Below, in pieces: positions 42,104 to 50,293 of a stretch of DNA of 63,507 nt. This DNA comes from Bacteriovoracaceae bacterium UBA4097 (GTDB lineage: Bacteria; Bdellovibrionota; Bacteriovoracia; Bacteriovoracales; Bacteriovoracaceae), in contig DFXX01000032.1 in the NCBI GenBank assembly GCA_002381765.1, positions 1 to 63,507 of the forward strand, read 5' to 3'. The notes below the pieces were generated by a model, which worked only from the letters and a program-made list of their open reading frames with translations, did no database searches and was not told where the DNA came from. Both the position numbers and the translations under genes were made by a program. How positions within the stretch are numbered: the stretch's first letter is position 1; each line of letters opens with the position of its first letter.

Positions 42104-44310
42104 GAGAGTGCATCCATTTTGCGAATATTACCCACAATCCACAACAAATCTCCCTCCTCTAAAACAGTAAGTGTGTCTGGGTTTATAATACGTTCTTCAC
42201 CTCTTTCAAGTCCAACTACAAGTCCTTCAGTCATCTCTCTTATTCCAGACGAGCGTATTGTTTTACCCAAAAATTCGGAGGTGTTATTAAGAATACAACC
42301 TTTTAGACCATAGCTATCAAGAGAAACATCCTCTAAGTCAGAAGGTTTAATTTCTATAAAATCTTTAAATTTTTTCAATTGATCATCGGTACCAATGACA
42401 TTTACTGTATCGAAGGGAAATAGAACTTCATCTTTATTTGGGGCCTTGATCTTTCTAGCACCCCTTTCAATTAGAACTATACTAACTCCATATTTTTCCC
42501 TGATTTTAAGCTCTTCTAAAGTTTTCCCTAAAAATGGAGAATATTGTGAAATATTATAACTTGCTAAATGTGCTTCCCAAGGCAGTAATATCTTTTCTTC
42601 TAGTTTCTTAGGTAAAGAGTCGTTGAGATTATTAAGAAAGTTCTTTTCAAACCACTCATACACCCCTTCTAGATGCTGAGAAAACCAACTCAGCCCCAGA
42701 ACTGAAACAACCAGGAAGAAGAGAGCCGCTAACAAAGTAGGAAAGAAAAGAGAAATTTGAAATCCAAGAATTCCAGCTACAACAATATATCGAGCAGAAC
42801 TCAGGGCAAAAGGGATAAATACAAGTCTTCCTGAAGATCCAAAGGCAGAAAAGTTATGAGTCATTTTTTTACTTAACAAGGCCCAGAAGAAAGGAGCGCT
42901 AAAAATGAAAGTCATTAAAAAAGCTGAAAATGAAGCTACCTCTCTCGGCTTTAGCTCTTTATAGACCACATTGATAGCTATTTCCTTGCTCATGATGGTA
43001 ATAGCAAGCAGAACTATAGTGAGTAAAATTAATCTCGTTAGGTAGTTTTTTAAGACTTCCCGCGCTTGACTTGAAACGGCTACAGCTTGAGTAGATGAAC
43101 TATAACGATTTATAAACTTTACTGTTTGCTTCGGAAGTAAAGCCTCGATTAATCGTGCACAAGATTCTGAATATTTTATAAGGTAAGGTGTAGTAAAGGT
43201 TGTAATTACCGAAACTGCTACGGCCAAGGGATACAAAAAATCACTTGTCACCTTCAACGTTAAACCCAAGGTGGCAATGATAAAAGAAAACTCTCCAATC
43301 TGGGCCAGACTAAGGCCCGTTTGAACAGAATTCTTAAGGGTCTGACCAGAGATGAGAGACCCCATAGAAGAACTCAGGATCTTTCCTAAAATCGTCACTA
43401 CTGTAATTAGCAAGACGCTATCCCACCTCTCAATTAACACCTGAGGATTAATCAGCATGCCAACAGAGACAAAAAATATAGCTCCAAAGAAGTTCTTCAT
43501 TGGCCCAATAATATGTTCAATTCTCTTTCCTTCAGATGTTTCAGCAAGAATTGACCCCATAATGAATGCCCCTAAGGCAGGAGAAAAACCAGCATGAGTG
43601 GCCAGGACAACCATCAAAAGACAGAGTGCGATGGAGAGGACAAGAAGAAGTTCATCATTTAAAAACTTTTTTAAATAACGAAGGATTCCCGGTATAAAAA
43701 ATATCCCACCAATAAACCAAGCAATGAGAAAAAATACCAGCTTTAATGAGGAGAAGAGAAGTTCATCACCCTGAAACTGCTGACTTACAGCGATGGTTGA
43801 AAGCAATACGAGAAGAAGGATCGCAACCAGATCTTCTACAATTAAAACACCAAATACGACTGAAGCATACTGTCGGGTTTTGACACCAAGTTCGTCAAAG
43901 GCACGGATAATAATAGTAGTGGACGAAATTGAAAGAATTCCTCCAAGAAAAATACTGTCCATCTCATTCCAGCCCATTAACTGACCGGTGAAATATCCAG
44001 CAATAGACATAAAGAGGACTTCTACTATTCCAGTAATGGAAGCTGGCCCCCCCACTGCTTTCAATTTTTTGAAACTAAACTCAAGTCCAAGACCAAAGAG
44101 TAAAAAGATAACACCTATTTCGGCCCATATTTGGATACTGCCAGTATCAGTAATGGTTGGCATAAAGGGGATTTTAGGACTAACTAATAGGCCCGCGACA
44201 ATATATCCCAAAACAACTGGCTGATTAATTTTACGGCATATAGATGTGACAATCGCGGCGACACATAAAATGATAGCGAGATCATTGATAAGCAATGGCA
44301 AATGAAGCAT
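42100..44310 (-). CDS. CPA2-family cation:proton antiporter (KefB/Ybal-like) with two RCK_C domains
   Basis: 736 residues. The first ~390 residues are the 12-13-helix Na+/H+ exchanger domain: VVLGYIVAGLLVSP, ILSISSTTIIIRAFDELG, LIVEDLVAILLLVLL (with the Asp of the ion site), GFSPALGAFIMGSILAE, SLAQIGEFSFIIAT. More membrane helices follow around 415-560, then two TrkA-C (RCK_C) domains from about 570 (LASYNISQYSPFLGKTLEEL, KGCILNNTSEFLGKTIRSS). No RCK_N nucleotide-binding domain is visible, unlike KefB/KefC. Probably a K+ or Na+/H+ antiporter. GAGGAAAG precedes the ATG. Confidence 0.88.
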   Translation of the reverse strand: MLHLPLLINDLAIILCVAAIVTSICRKINQPVVLGYIVAGLLVSPKIPFMPTITDTGSIQIWAEIGVIFLLFGLGLEFSFKKLKAVGGPASITGIVEVLFMSIAGYFTGQLMGWNEMDSIFLGGILSISSTTIIIRAFDELGVKTRQYASVVFGVLIVEDLVAILLLVLLSTIAVSQQFQGDELLFSSLKLVFFLIAWFIGGIFFIPGILRYLKKFLNDELLLVLSIALCLLMVVLATHAGFSPALGAFIMGSILAETSEGKRIEHIIGPMKNFFGAIFFVSVGMLINPQVLIERWDSVLLITVVTILGKILSSSMGSLISGQTLKNSVQTGLSLAQIGEFSFIIATLGLTLKVTSDFLYPLAVAVSVITTFTTPYLIKYSESCARLIEALLPKQTVKFINRYSSSTQAVAVSSQAREVLKNYLTRLILLTIVLLAITIMSKEIAINVVYKELKPREVASFSAFLMTFIFSAPFFWALLSKKMTHNFSAFGSSGRLVFIPFALSSARYIVVAGILGFQISLFFPTLLAALFFLVVSVLGLSWFSQHLEGVYEWFEKNFLNNLNDSLPKKLEEKILLPWEAHLASYNISQYSPFLGKTLEELKIREKYGVSIVLIERGARKIKAPNKDEVLFPFDTVNVIGTDDQLKKFKDFIEIKPSDLEDVSLDSYGLKGCILNNTSEFLGKTIRSSGIREMTEGLVVGLERGEERIINPDTLTVLEEGDLLWIVGNIRKMDALS

Positions 44311-44351
44311 TTCTTTCCTCGTAATTCATGAAACAAAGTAATAAAACGAAG

Positions 44352-44684
44352 CTAAGCAGTAATAGCAGATAGAGACAAGTTCACAAAGATGTGAGCTCCT
44401 GAAAGGATGAAATTAGAAGTTATATAAGAATGAAGAGATTTAAGTAAAAAAATCCCCACTCCATTAAAAAGAAGTAAGTTTCCTGACAATTTATTGAGAG
44501 GAGCAAGGGATAGTTTCGAGCTTTTAATTTTGGAAACTACAGGCGACGTATTGAATTGACTAATACGGATTGTACATGAATTAAACTCAACTCCATAATA
44601 GTCACTGCTACTAACAGGTTCTGCATAGGCCGTTGTAAAGCCAAAACTCAACAGGACAATCACATAGAACAGAAGATTAAACAT
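44352..44684 (-). CDS. small exported hypothetical protein
   Basis: 110 residues. Signal peptide MFNLLFYVIVLLSFGFTTAYA, then a Ser/Asn/Leu-rich beta domain with a single Cys (NSCTIR). No family recognised. No good Shine-Dalgarno, so start uncertain. Lies just upstream of the antiporter and could share its transcript. Alternating hydrophobic strands suggest a small barrel or surface protein. Confidence 0.4.
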   Translation of the reverse strand: MFNLLFYVIVLLSFGFTTAYAEPVSSSDYYGVEFNSCTIRISQFNTSPVVSKIKSSKLSLAPLNKLSGNLLLFNGVGIFLLKSLHSYITSNFILSGAHIFVNLSLSAITA

Positions 44685-44768
44685 ATGCCATATCTTAGCT
44701 CAAAGAAGCATTAGAAGACTAACTTTTTCGACAAAACTTATCATGGATCTCTGGTATGACAGGCCAGA

Positions 44769-45524
44769 TTAAAAGTCTCCTATCCTATCGACAAGGTGAG
44801 GATAATCAATAAAAGGATTACGATTTTTTTGGTGAATGAAGATACGATCATTTCTCATCTTCTCTTCTTCATCCACTTGATCTTCCTGGTGCCATTTTCT
44901 CAAATAGTACTCTTGAACAGCATCAATGGGTAACCTATATCTAACAGAAAAATAAAACATGGCCCTTGCCACATTCCCCTTATGATCAATAGGTGGTTCA
45001 AAATAGCTCCCCACCCCTACAGCAATGGGTTGACCTAGTCGTGATTCATCACAGAAAAGTTCTCTCTCATCTGAGACATCAGCAAAGGGAAGATTACCTC
45101 TTTCAGAATTTATCCGGGAAAAGGTAGGAAATAGGTGGTGCAAATCAGTCTTCTGGGTATTTTTACTAAATTGCGTAGAGAACTTACTCTGGGGCCAAGT
45201 ATGTTCTGTATTGATAATATTATGATCTGGTAGCTCTTGGTCGGGGCGACTCGCTCCTCTGGTATATTTTTTTAAACAATAAACGTCTTCCAAGAAATAT
45301 TCTTTCCCCGTGAATTCCAGATCAATTTGGTTAAATAATAAGACGCGGGCTTCTCGGTAAGAGTAACTTCTTTGCGTCGAGCTCAGAGTTAAAAAAAGTT
45401 CCTCTTTTAACTCTTCATCTTCGAGGGTGGAGCTCAAAATTTTTTCACTATAATAAGAGATGGGAATAACGGCATAAGAAGAGGAGACGAAAAGTACAAC
45501 AAACAAAAGAATTGTTTTTTTCAT
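44769..45524 (-). CDS. endonuclease I family secreted nuclease (NucM-like)
   Basis: 251 residues from the ATG at 45524, which starts the signal peptide MKKTILLFVVLFVSSSYA; a start at 45584 adds 20 residues. Endonuclease I hallmarks: NTEHTWPQSKFS (metal-binding His), KTDLHHLFPTFSRINSERGN, KGNVARAMFYFSVRY, and NRNPFIDYPHLVDRI at the C-terminus. It is a periplasmic or extracellular Mg2+-dependent DNase. In a predatory lifestyle it could digest prey DNA (inference). Confidence 0.9.
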   Translation of the reverse strand: MKKTILLFVVLFVSSSYAVIPISYYSEKILSSTLEDEELKEELFLTLSSTQRSYSYREARVLLFNQIDLEFTGKEYFLEDVYCLKKYTRGASRPDQELPDHNIINTEHTWPQSKFSTQFSKNTQKTDLHHLFPTFSRINSERGNLPFADVSDERELFCDESRLGQPIAVGVGSYFEPPIDHKGNVARAMFYFSVRYRLPIDAVQEYYLRKWHQEDQVDEEEKMRNDRIFIHQKNRNPFIDYPHLVDRIGDF

Positions 45525-45693
45525 AACTAATAGGGTGCTTAAGTAAATCTCATACGTCAACCCAGCTCTTTTGATCATAAGCATGTAATGCAGACTTTAC
45601 TCCTCCTCTTTATTTTCCACATTCATTCAATACAAAAATCCCCACGCACAGAGAAAATGATTTCAACTTGGTTGATATTCAAGCTACCTGGAA

Positions 45694-45710
45694 TTGGCAC
45701 TTCGATTGCA
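45694..45710 (+). promoter_or_regulatory. sigma-54 (-24/-12) promoter
   Basis: TTGGCAC-N5-TTGCA, with GG and GC exactly 10 bases apart, a near-perfect RpoN site. Predicted start of transcription is about 12 bases downstream (~45721), leaving a 45-base leader to the lipoprotein gene at 45766. Such promoters need an enhancer-binding activator. Confidence 0.65.
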
Positions 45711-45765
45711 AAACGCTCCTTGCTTCACATTAAGAAGAGGTCTTAAAAATTGTAAAGGAGTCCTT

Positions 45766-46557
45766 ATGAAGAAAAAAACGCGTTTAGAAAGATTAATCCC
45801 TTATGTACTTTGTGCTTCCATGTTAACTTTTGTAGCTGCATGTGGCAGTGATGATGATGATGACAATGGAAGTGGCGGAACTGCTCAGCAGGAACAACAA
45901 GAAGATCAGGGATTCTACCGAGTTAATCTAACTCCATTAAATGAAAGTGTATCGGGTACTCCTTCTGGTACAGGAACAATCACAATTCTAGCAGATGAAG
46001 TGCTCGCAAATGTTCGCGTTGAAGGCACTCGTGGTAATACAACTCATCTTCAACATATTCACCTAGGCGATAGTTGTCCTACTATGGATGCTGATGCCAA
46101 TGGCGACGGAATTGTAGATGTAAATGAAGGTCTACCTTCTTATGGCCCAATTCTTATTCCTCTTGATGATGAATTAGATTCTCAAGCTGAAGGTAGCGGA
46201 GAATATCCTTCTTCAAATTCTAGAGGCTCATATAGCTGGACCAAAACAGGTTCACTGGCCAGAATGTTGGCCGATCTAAGAGATACCGATGAAAATCCAG
46301 AAGATGCATTAGTGAAACTTCCTGCTGGGGAAGATCTAAACCTTGCCGGCAGAGTTATTACTATACATGGAGTCCCTGAAGGTACTCAACTTCCGGACTC
46401 AGTGACTTCACTAGGCGATCAACCCGCCACAAGAACTCTACCAATTGCCTGTGGTGTGATTGAAAGAGTAACAAGTGAAGAAGCTCCCGAAGAAGATGCT
46501 GGTCAAACCACTGGCGGAACTACTGGACAAACCACTGGCGGAACTACAGCTCCTTAA
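45766..46557 (+). CDS. CHRD-like lipoprotein with EF-hand-type loop, sigma-54 promoter
   Basis: 263 residues from the ATG at 45766, with AAAGGAGTCC upstream. Signal peptide ends in lipobox FVAAC (Cys26), then a D-rich linker GSDDDDDNGSGG. Main domain: ATVNVRVEGT-like strands leading to HLQHIHLGDSCPTMD with a CHRD/SOD-like histidine motif, a calcium-type loop DADANGDGIVDVNEG, SWTKTGSLARMLADLRDTD and TLPIACGVIERVT. Paralogue of the protein at 477. C-terminus is low-complexity with two Thr/Gly repeats. Envelope-anchored; role unknown. A rho-independent terminator follows 48 bases after the stop. Confidence 0.75.
   Translation: MKKKTRLERLIPYVLCASMLTFVAACGSDDDDDNGSGGTAQQEQQEDQGFYRVNLTPLNESVSGTPSGTGTITILADEVLANVRVEGTRGNTTHLQHIHLGDSCPTMDADANGDGIVDVNEGLPSYGPILIPLDDELDSQAEGSGEYPSSNSRGSYSWTKTGSLARMLADLRDTDENPEDALVKLPAGEDLNLAGRVITIHGVPEGTQLPDSVTSLGDQPATRTLPIACGVIERVTSEEAPEEDAGQTTGGTTGQTTGGTTAP
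46501..46548 (+). repeat. two 24-bp tandem repeats in the lipoprotein C-terminus
   Basis: Two near-identical 24-base units, GGTCAAACCACTGGCGGAAC plus four, then GGACAAACC and the rest, coding GQTTGGTT twice. In-frame, so copy number could change by slippage without altering reading frame. Confidence 0.85.
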
Positions 46558-46605
46558 TGAACCTAAAAATGTTCAAGCGGTAGCTTAATATTCTCTCTCT
46601 AAAAG

Positions 46606-46636
46606 AGACCAGGAGCAAAACTCCTGGTCTTTTTTT
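46606..46636 (+). terminator. rho-independent terminator
   Basis: AGACCAGGAG-caaaa-CTCCTGGTCT, a perfect 10-bp stem with a 5-base loop, followed by TTTTTT. Ends the lipoprotein transcript. Confidence 0.93.
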
Positions 46637-46787
46637 GTCTTCTCGGTTCAAGCATAATTTAAAATCAATTTCCTGAAGCTATGTATTTTCTCACGTCCTT
46701 ACACTGTCTTACTAAAGAGCAATCAATTCATAGTGCCATTTCAAGCAATCAAAGAGGAGCTAGCTTAATCTTCTTTTGGGGGTAAAT

Positions 46788-47804
46788 ATGAAAATGAAAA
46801 ATATATTAGGACTCGTAGGCATGGGAATGATCGCTAACAAAGTTCAGAAGAAAGCATTTGGTATCACTTATCTTCCAAATAAAGTGGTTCTCATCACAGG
46901 AGGATCAAAAGGTCTAGGACTTGTTCTTGCCGAACAGCTCATAAAAGAAGAATGTTTTGTGGCCATTTGTGCAAGGGACGAGGAAGAACTCTCAAGGGCC
47001 AAGGAGCATCTTCGAGAAACGGGAGCTGATATTTATACTCATGTTTGCGATGTTTCTGATAGAAAACAGGTTGAAGTCTTAATAGATAGTGTGATTCATC
47101 ATTTCGGAAAACTGGATATCGTAATCAATAATGCGGGTACCATTATGGTAGGCCCTATGGAAACTTTTGGTCCAGAAGATTATAAGAAAGCCATGGATGT
47201 TATGTACTGGGGTATCGCCAATACCACACTTAGCGTGCTTCCTTATATGAAGAAGCGTCGTCAAGGACATATTGTAAATATCACTTCTATTGGAGGAAAG
47301 GTGAGTGTTCCCCATCTGCTCCCGTATAATTCGTCCAAATTCGCTGCGGTTGGCTTCTCTGAAGGTATTGCAGCAGAACTGAGAAAAGATCATATTTACG
47401 TGAGCACCATTGTTCCCTGGCTCATGAGAACTGGCTCATATGTGAATGCCTATTTTCAGAAAGGTAATAGAAAAGAATTCAAGCTATTTTCTTTCATGTC
47501 TAGCACCCCTCTGCTCACCCTGAGTGCAGAAACCGCGGCATCAAAGATAATCGAGGCCATCAAAGAAAAACAGGCCTTCAAAGTCATTGGAATTCAGGCC
47601 AGAATGGCGATTGAATTTCATCACTTCTTCCCTAACTTAACTCCGAAGATCTTCAGTCTCCTATCCCGATTTATTCCGGCCAGTCTCGAGGAGACTGCAC
47701 TTGAAACAGGTAAAGAGATAACCGATCGAAGTGATGACGCAGAAGTTGTTGGAATAAGGAAGTTTGGCAAGAAGGCACAGGAAGAGCATCAAACATTTTC
47801 CTAG
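46788..47804 (+). CDS. short-chain dehydrogenase/reductase
   Basis: 338 residues from the ATG at 46788, with GGGGGT 5 bases upstream. Longer than a classic SDR: a ~25-residue hydrophobic N-terminus precedes VVLITGGSKGLGLVLAEQL, NNAGTIMVGPM and the active-site YNSSKFAAVGFSEG. A ~90-residue C-terminal extension follows. It lacks a signal peptide, but MIANKVQKKAFGITY may associate with membrane. Substrate unknown. Sequence ends with a C-terminal QEEHQTFS tail. Confidence 0.8.
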   Translation: MKMKNILGLVGMGMIANKVQKKAFGITYLPNKVVLITGGSKGLGLVLAEQLIKEECFVAICARDEEELSRAKEHLRETGADIYTHVCDVSDRKQVEVLIDSVIHHFGKLDIVINNAGTIMVGPMETFGPEDYKKAMDVMYWGIANTTLSVLPYMKKRRQGHIVNITSIGGKVSVPHLLPYNSSKFAAVGFSEGIAAELRKDHIYVSTIVPWLMRTGSYVNAYFQKGNRKEFKLFSFMSSTPLLTLSAETAASKIIEAIKEKQAFKVIGIQARMAIEFHHFFPNLTPKIFSLLSRFIPASLEETALETGKEITDRSDDAEVVGIRKFGKKAQEEHQTFS

Positions 47805-47878
47805 CTCAAAAAAAAATTATATTTTTTCAATATTTTGACCGAAGAGACCCCTATCCTCTCTCATTACAGGAAGTTGCT

Positions 47879-48523
47879 ATGGATCTCTCGGTCATGAAGA
47901 ATTTAGAGACGGAAGAAATTCCCAAAGTTATTGCTAAAGCTGCACTTTATGGTGGAACTCTAAACCAGCCAAATTTAGTGAACAATTTAAGTACGACGAT
48001 TACCAATATCGAAGTTAATCATGAAGGTAAGCTCACCATAAAATTGAGTGAGGAGCTCTATCTGCAAGAGGATCGCCCCATTACCATCGATCTCAATTAC
48101 CGGGATATGTTCTTTAGACTCAAGGCGGGGCAATACTGCACTCAAGGAGACACCATTGTCTCCGAGCTACCTAAGGAAGCGAGGGCCTTACCTCGCAGAA
48201 TCTATGAACGATTTAAGCCTAAAATTCCCATTGTGGCCGAGATCCGAAGAGCCGAAAAAAGGGATCGCAGCAGTGACTTAACCGCCAGAATTGCTGACAT
48301 CTCTCTGACTGGTTTAGGTTTGGAGTTTACTGAATTGCGTGAAGGCACCTTAGTGGATTTTGATCATATTTGGATCAGAGAAATCCACGGCATAAATTTA
48401 GGGAAACCCCTCTTTGGAAGAATCGTTTACGTCTCTGCCTCCAGAGTTGGAGTTGCTTTTGATGCTCCGATGGCAGAAGAGATTTTTTTGACTTTGCAGA
48501 GTCTACTGAATCCTCTCCCCTAA
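47879..48523 (+). CDS. PilZ-domain protein, paralogue of the one at 10531
   Basis: 214 residues. The N-terminal ~95 residues match the YcgR-N-like domain of its paralogue. PilZ motifs: RRIYER (RxxxR, about 101-105 on the 2nd Arg) and DISLTG (D/NxSxxG, about 141-146). Segment LPKEARALPRR is shared. Predicted c-di-GMP effector. ACAGGAAG precedes the ATG. Its 3' end overlaps the convergent M48 gene by 21 bases. Confidence 0.8.
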   Translation: MDLSVMKNLETEEIPKVIAKAALYGGTLNQPNLVNNLSTTITNIEVNHEGKLTIKLSEELYLQEDRPITIDLNYRDMFFRLKAGQYCTQGDTIVSELPKEARALPRRIYERFKPKIPIVAEIRRAEKRDRSSDLTARIADISLTGLGLEFTELREGTLVDFDHIWIREIHGINLGKPLFGRIVYVSASRVGVAFDAPMAEEIFLTLQSLLNPLP

Positions 48524-49297
48524 CCCATACTTCTCCGAAGCCGAATGATAGAGCTCCTTACTTTGAGGAAGCCACTGTCGTAAGTTTTCCATGCGACGCT
48601 CACTGGATGGATGGGTTGAGAGTATTTCCGGTGGCTCACCGCCCGAAGCTTTCTTCATTCGCTCCCATACTTTTATGGCCTCATCTGGTTGGTATCCGGC
48701 CTTGGCCATTAGCCTCTGACCAATTTTATCAGCTTCAACCTCATCTTTTCTTGAATACTTCATATCAAAGAAAGTGATCGCAAAGCCAGCGGCCGCTCCC
48801 CCTAAACCGGTTAACAGTCGGCAGCTTTCAGATTGGCAAAATAGTTGTCCTCCAACAGCGGCCGCACCACCTATCACTAGGCCCGCGAGATTGCCCTTAA
48901 TCGCCCTGGCATATCTCTCTTTCCCGTGATTCTCAGTAGCATGGGCCACCTCATGACCAAGGACTGCGGCCAGAGCAGCTTCATTTTGAAGCACAGGCAT
49001 TATACCCGTATAAACTGCAATCTTTCCTCCCGGCATGCACCAAGCATTAACCTCCGGACTCTCAATCAGCATCCACTCCCAATCGAAGTCATGACCAGAC
49101 TCCTTCGCTATTCTCTTGGCCACTCGATCTACCATCGCTTTCCATTCAGCATTTTTTGAAATTTTCGACTTCGCTTTTACCTCATTATAGGCTTCCTGGG
49201 CCATGGCATTGATCTCTTTTTGATCAGGATCTAATGATGAGCAGCCAGAAAAAAGTATGAATGAGAGGAGTGAGAAGATTAAGAGTAGCTTTTTCAT
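48503..49297 (-). CDS. M48-family metalloprotease lipoprotein (LoiP/YcaL-like)
   Basis: 264 residues from the ATG at 49297; earlier in-frame starts add 51 non-signal residues. Signal peptide with lipobox LFSGC, then the zinc-protease core: HEVAHATENHGKERYAR (HExxH), a hydrophobic glycine-rich turn, and DEVEADKIGQRLMAKAGY with the downstream Glu ligand; LSTHPSSERRMENL closes the domain. An outer-membrane-tethered quality-control protease, as in E. coli LoiP. Confidence 0.9.
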   Translation of the reverse strand: MKKLLLIFSLLSFILFSGCSSLDPDQKEINAMAQEAYNEVKAKSKISKNAEWKAMVDRVAKRIAKESGHDFDWEWMLIESPEVNAWCMPGGKIAVYTGIMPVLQNEAALAAVLGHEVAHATENHGKERYARAIKGNLAGLVIGGAAAVGGQLFCQSESCRLLTGLGGAAAGFAITFFDMKYSRKDEVEADKIGQRLMAKAGYQPDEAIKVWERMKKASGGEPPEILSTHPSSERRMENLRQWLPQSKELYHSASEKYGLGERIQ

Positions 49298-49337
49298 AGG
49301 GCCTATTTTTTCTAAAAGCATAAGGTCATGACAAGAT

Positions 49338-50228
49338 TCAAGGCGTAAGTCTCCTATCATTTCTAAGCAACATTTCTTGAGCAGGTACCTCTGCTGATCT
49401 GCCTGATAATTTTTCAAACTCAAGCAAATCATGTGAGCAGAATAACTCAATCTTGAGCGGATGGGCCCTTTTGAGCTCCCTCAGTCGCTCTTGATTCCAT
49501 ATTCTTAACTTGCGATCCTTATCCATCATATTCTGATAAAATGTTAGCCCGGGAGTGCAACAGGGCTTTTGAAGATTCATCTCTTCATGATAGAAGTAAG
49601 CATCTCCGGTATTAAACAGCCATTTATCATTTGTATCAACTGCAACTCCAGCATGTCCTAAGGTATGGCCTATCAATGGAATCATAGCAATCTCTGAGGG
49701 AAGTCCATCTAATGTCCGCACCTTCTCAAGTCCATACCAGGACTCTCCGTCTTCTGCATTATAAAATAGCCAGTTCTTGTGAGTCCCCCACTGCTGAGGA
49801 CGATATCTTTGACGATCAAGCCAGCTTTTCTGCTTGAAAGCCGAGTCTTTTTCTGATTGAAGCATATGAACTCGTGCCCATGGAAAATCATCCAGACCGC
49901 CAGCATGATCAAAATCCAAATGAGTTAGGATTATATGGCGAACATCTTTTGGATCAAGGCCCAGCCGTTCAATTTGCTTATAGGCAGTCATCTCTTCTCG
50001 AAAATCCGGCCTTAATAGCTGTAGGAAAAATTCACTGATTCGTGAATGAGGATCATGAACTTCTTTAAGACCCATGCCTGTATCCACCAAAACGAGCTCG
50101 GACTGGGTTTCAATTAAGAGGCAATGACTGGTTAAGTGACCTCTTTGAATGATGGACTCAGCTCCCCCATCCATAAGTTTTCCCCCGAGAGGACATGTCG
50201 AAATGCAATTTAGATGATGAACCTTCAT
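49338..50228 (-). CDS. metallo-beta-lactamase-fold hydrolase (lactonase-like)
   Basis: 296 residues, cytosolic, no signal. Metal ligands: THLDFDHAGGLDD (variant HxDxDH of the HxHxDH motif), IGHTLGHAG, NTGDAYF and CSHDLLEFE. The N-terminal CISTCPLGGKL and LVDTGMG are typical. Groups with AHL-lactonase-like hydrolases, but substrate is open. CAGGAG precedes the ATG. Lies 40 bases upstream of the M48 gene on the same strand. Confidence 0.82.
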   Translation of the reverse strand: MKVHHLNCISTCPLGGKLMDGGAESIIQRGHLTSHCLLIETQSELVLVDTGMGLKEVHDPHSRISEFFLQLLRPDFREEMTAYKQIERLGLDPKDVRHIILTHLDFDHAGGLDDFPWARVHMLQSEKDSAFKQKSWLDRQRYRPQQWGTHKNWLFYNAEDGESWYGLEKVRTLDGLPSEIAMIPLIGHTLGHAGVAVDTNDKWLFNTGDAYFYHEEMNLQKPCCTPGLTFYQNMMDKDRKLRIWNQERLRELKRAHPLKIELFCSHDLLEFEKLSGRSAEVPAQEMLLRNDRRLTP

Positions 50229-50293
50229 ATGAATCTCCTGGACTCAAAATTAAGTCCACACAAGGAGTCATGTACAGACACAGCTAAGCAAGA

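Noticed and set aside
49338..50228. MBL protein as a true beta-lactamase
   Set aside because: No signal peptide, HxDxDH variant motif and overall length match lactonase-like hydrolases, not secreted beta-lactamases.
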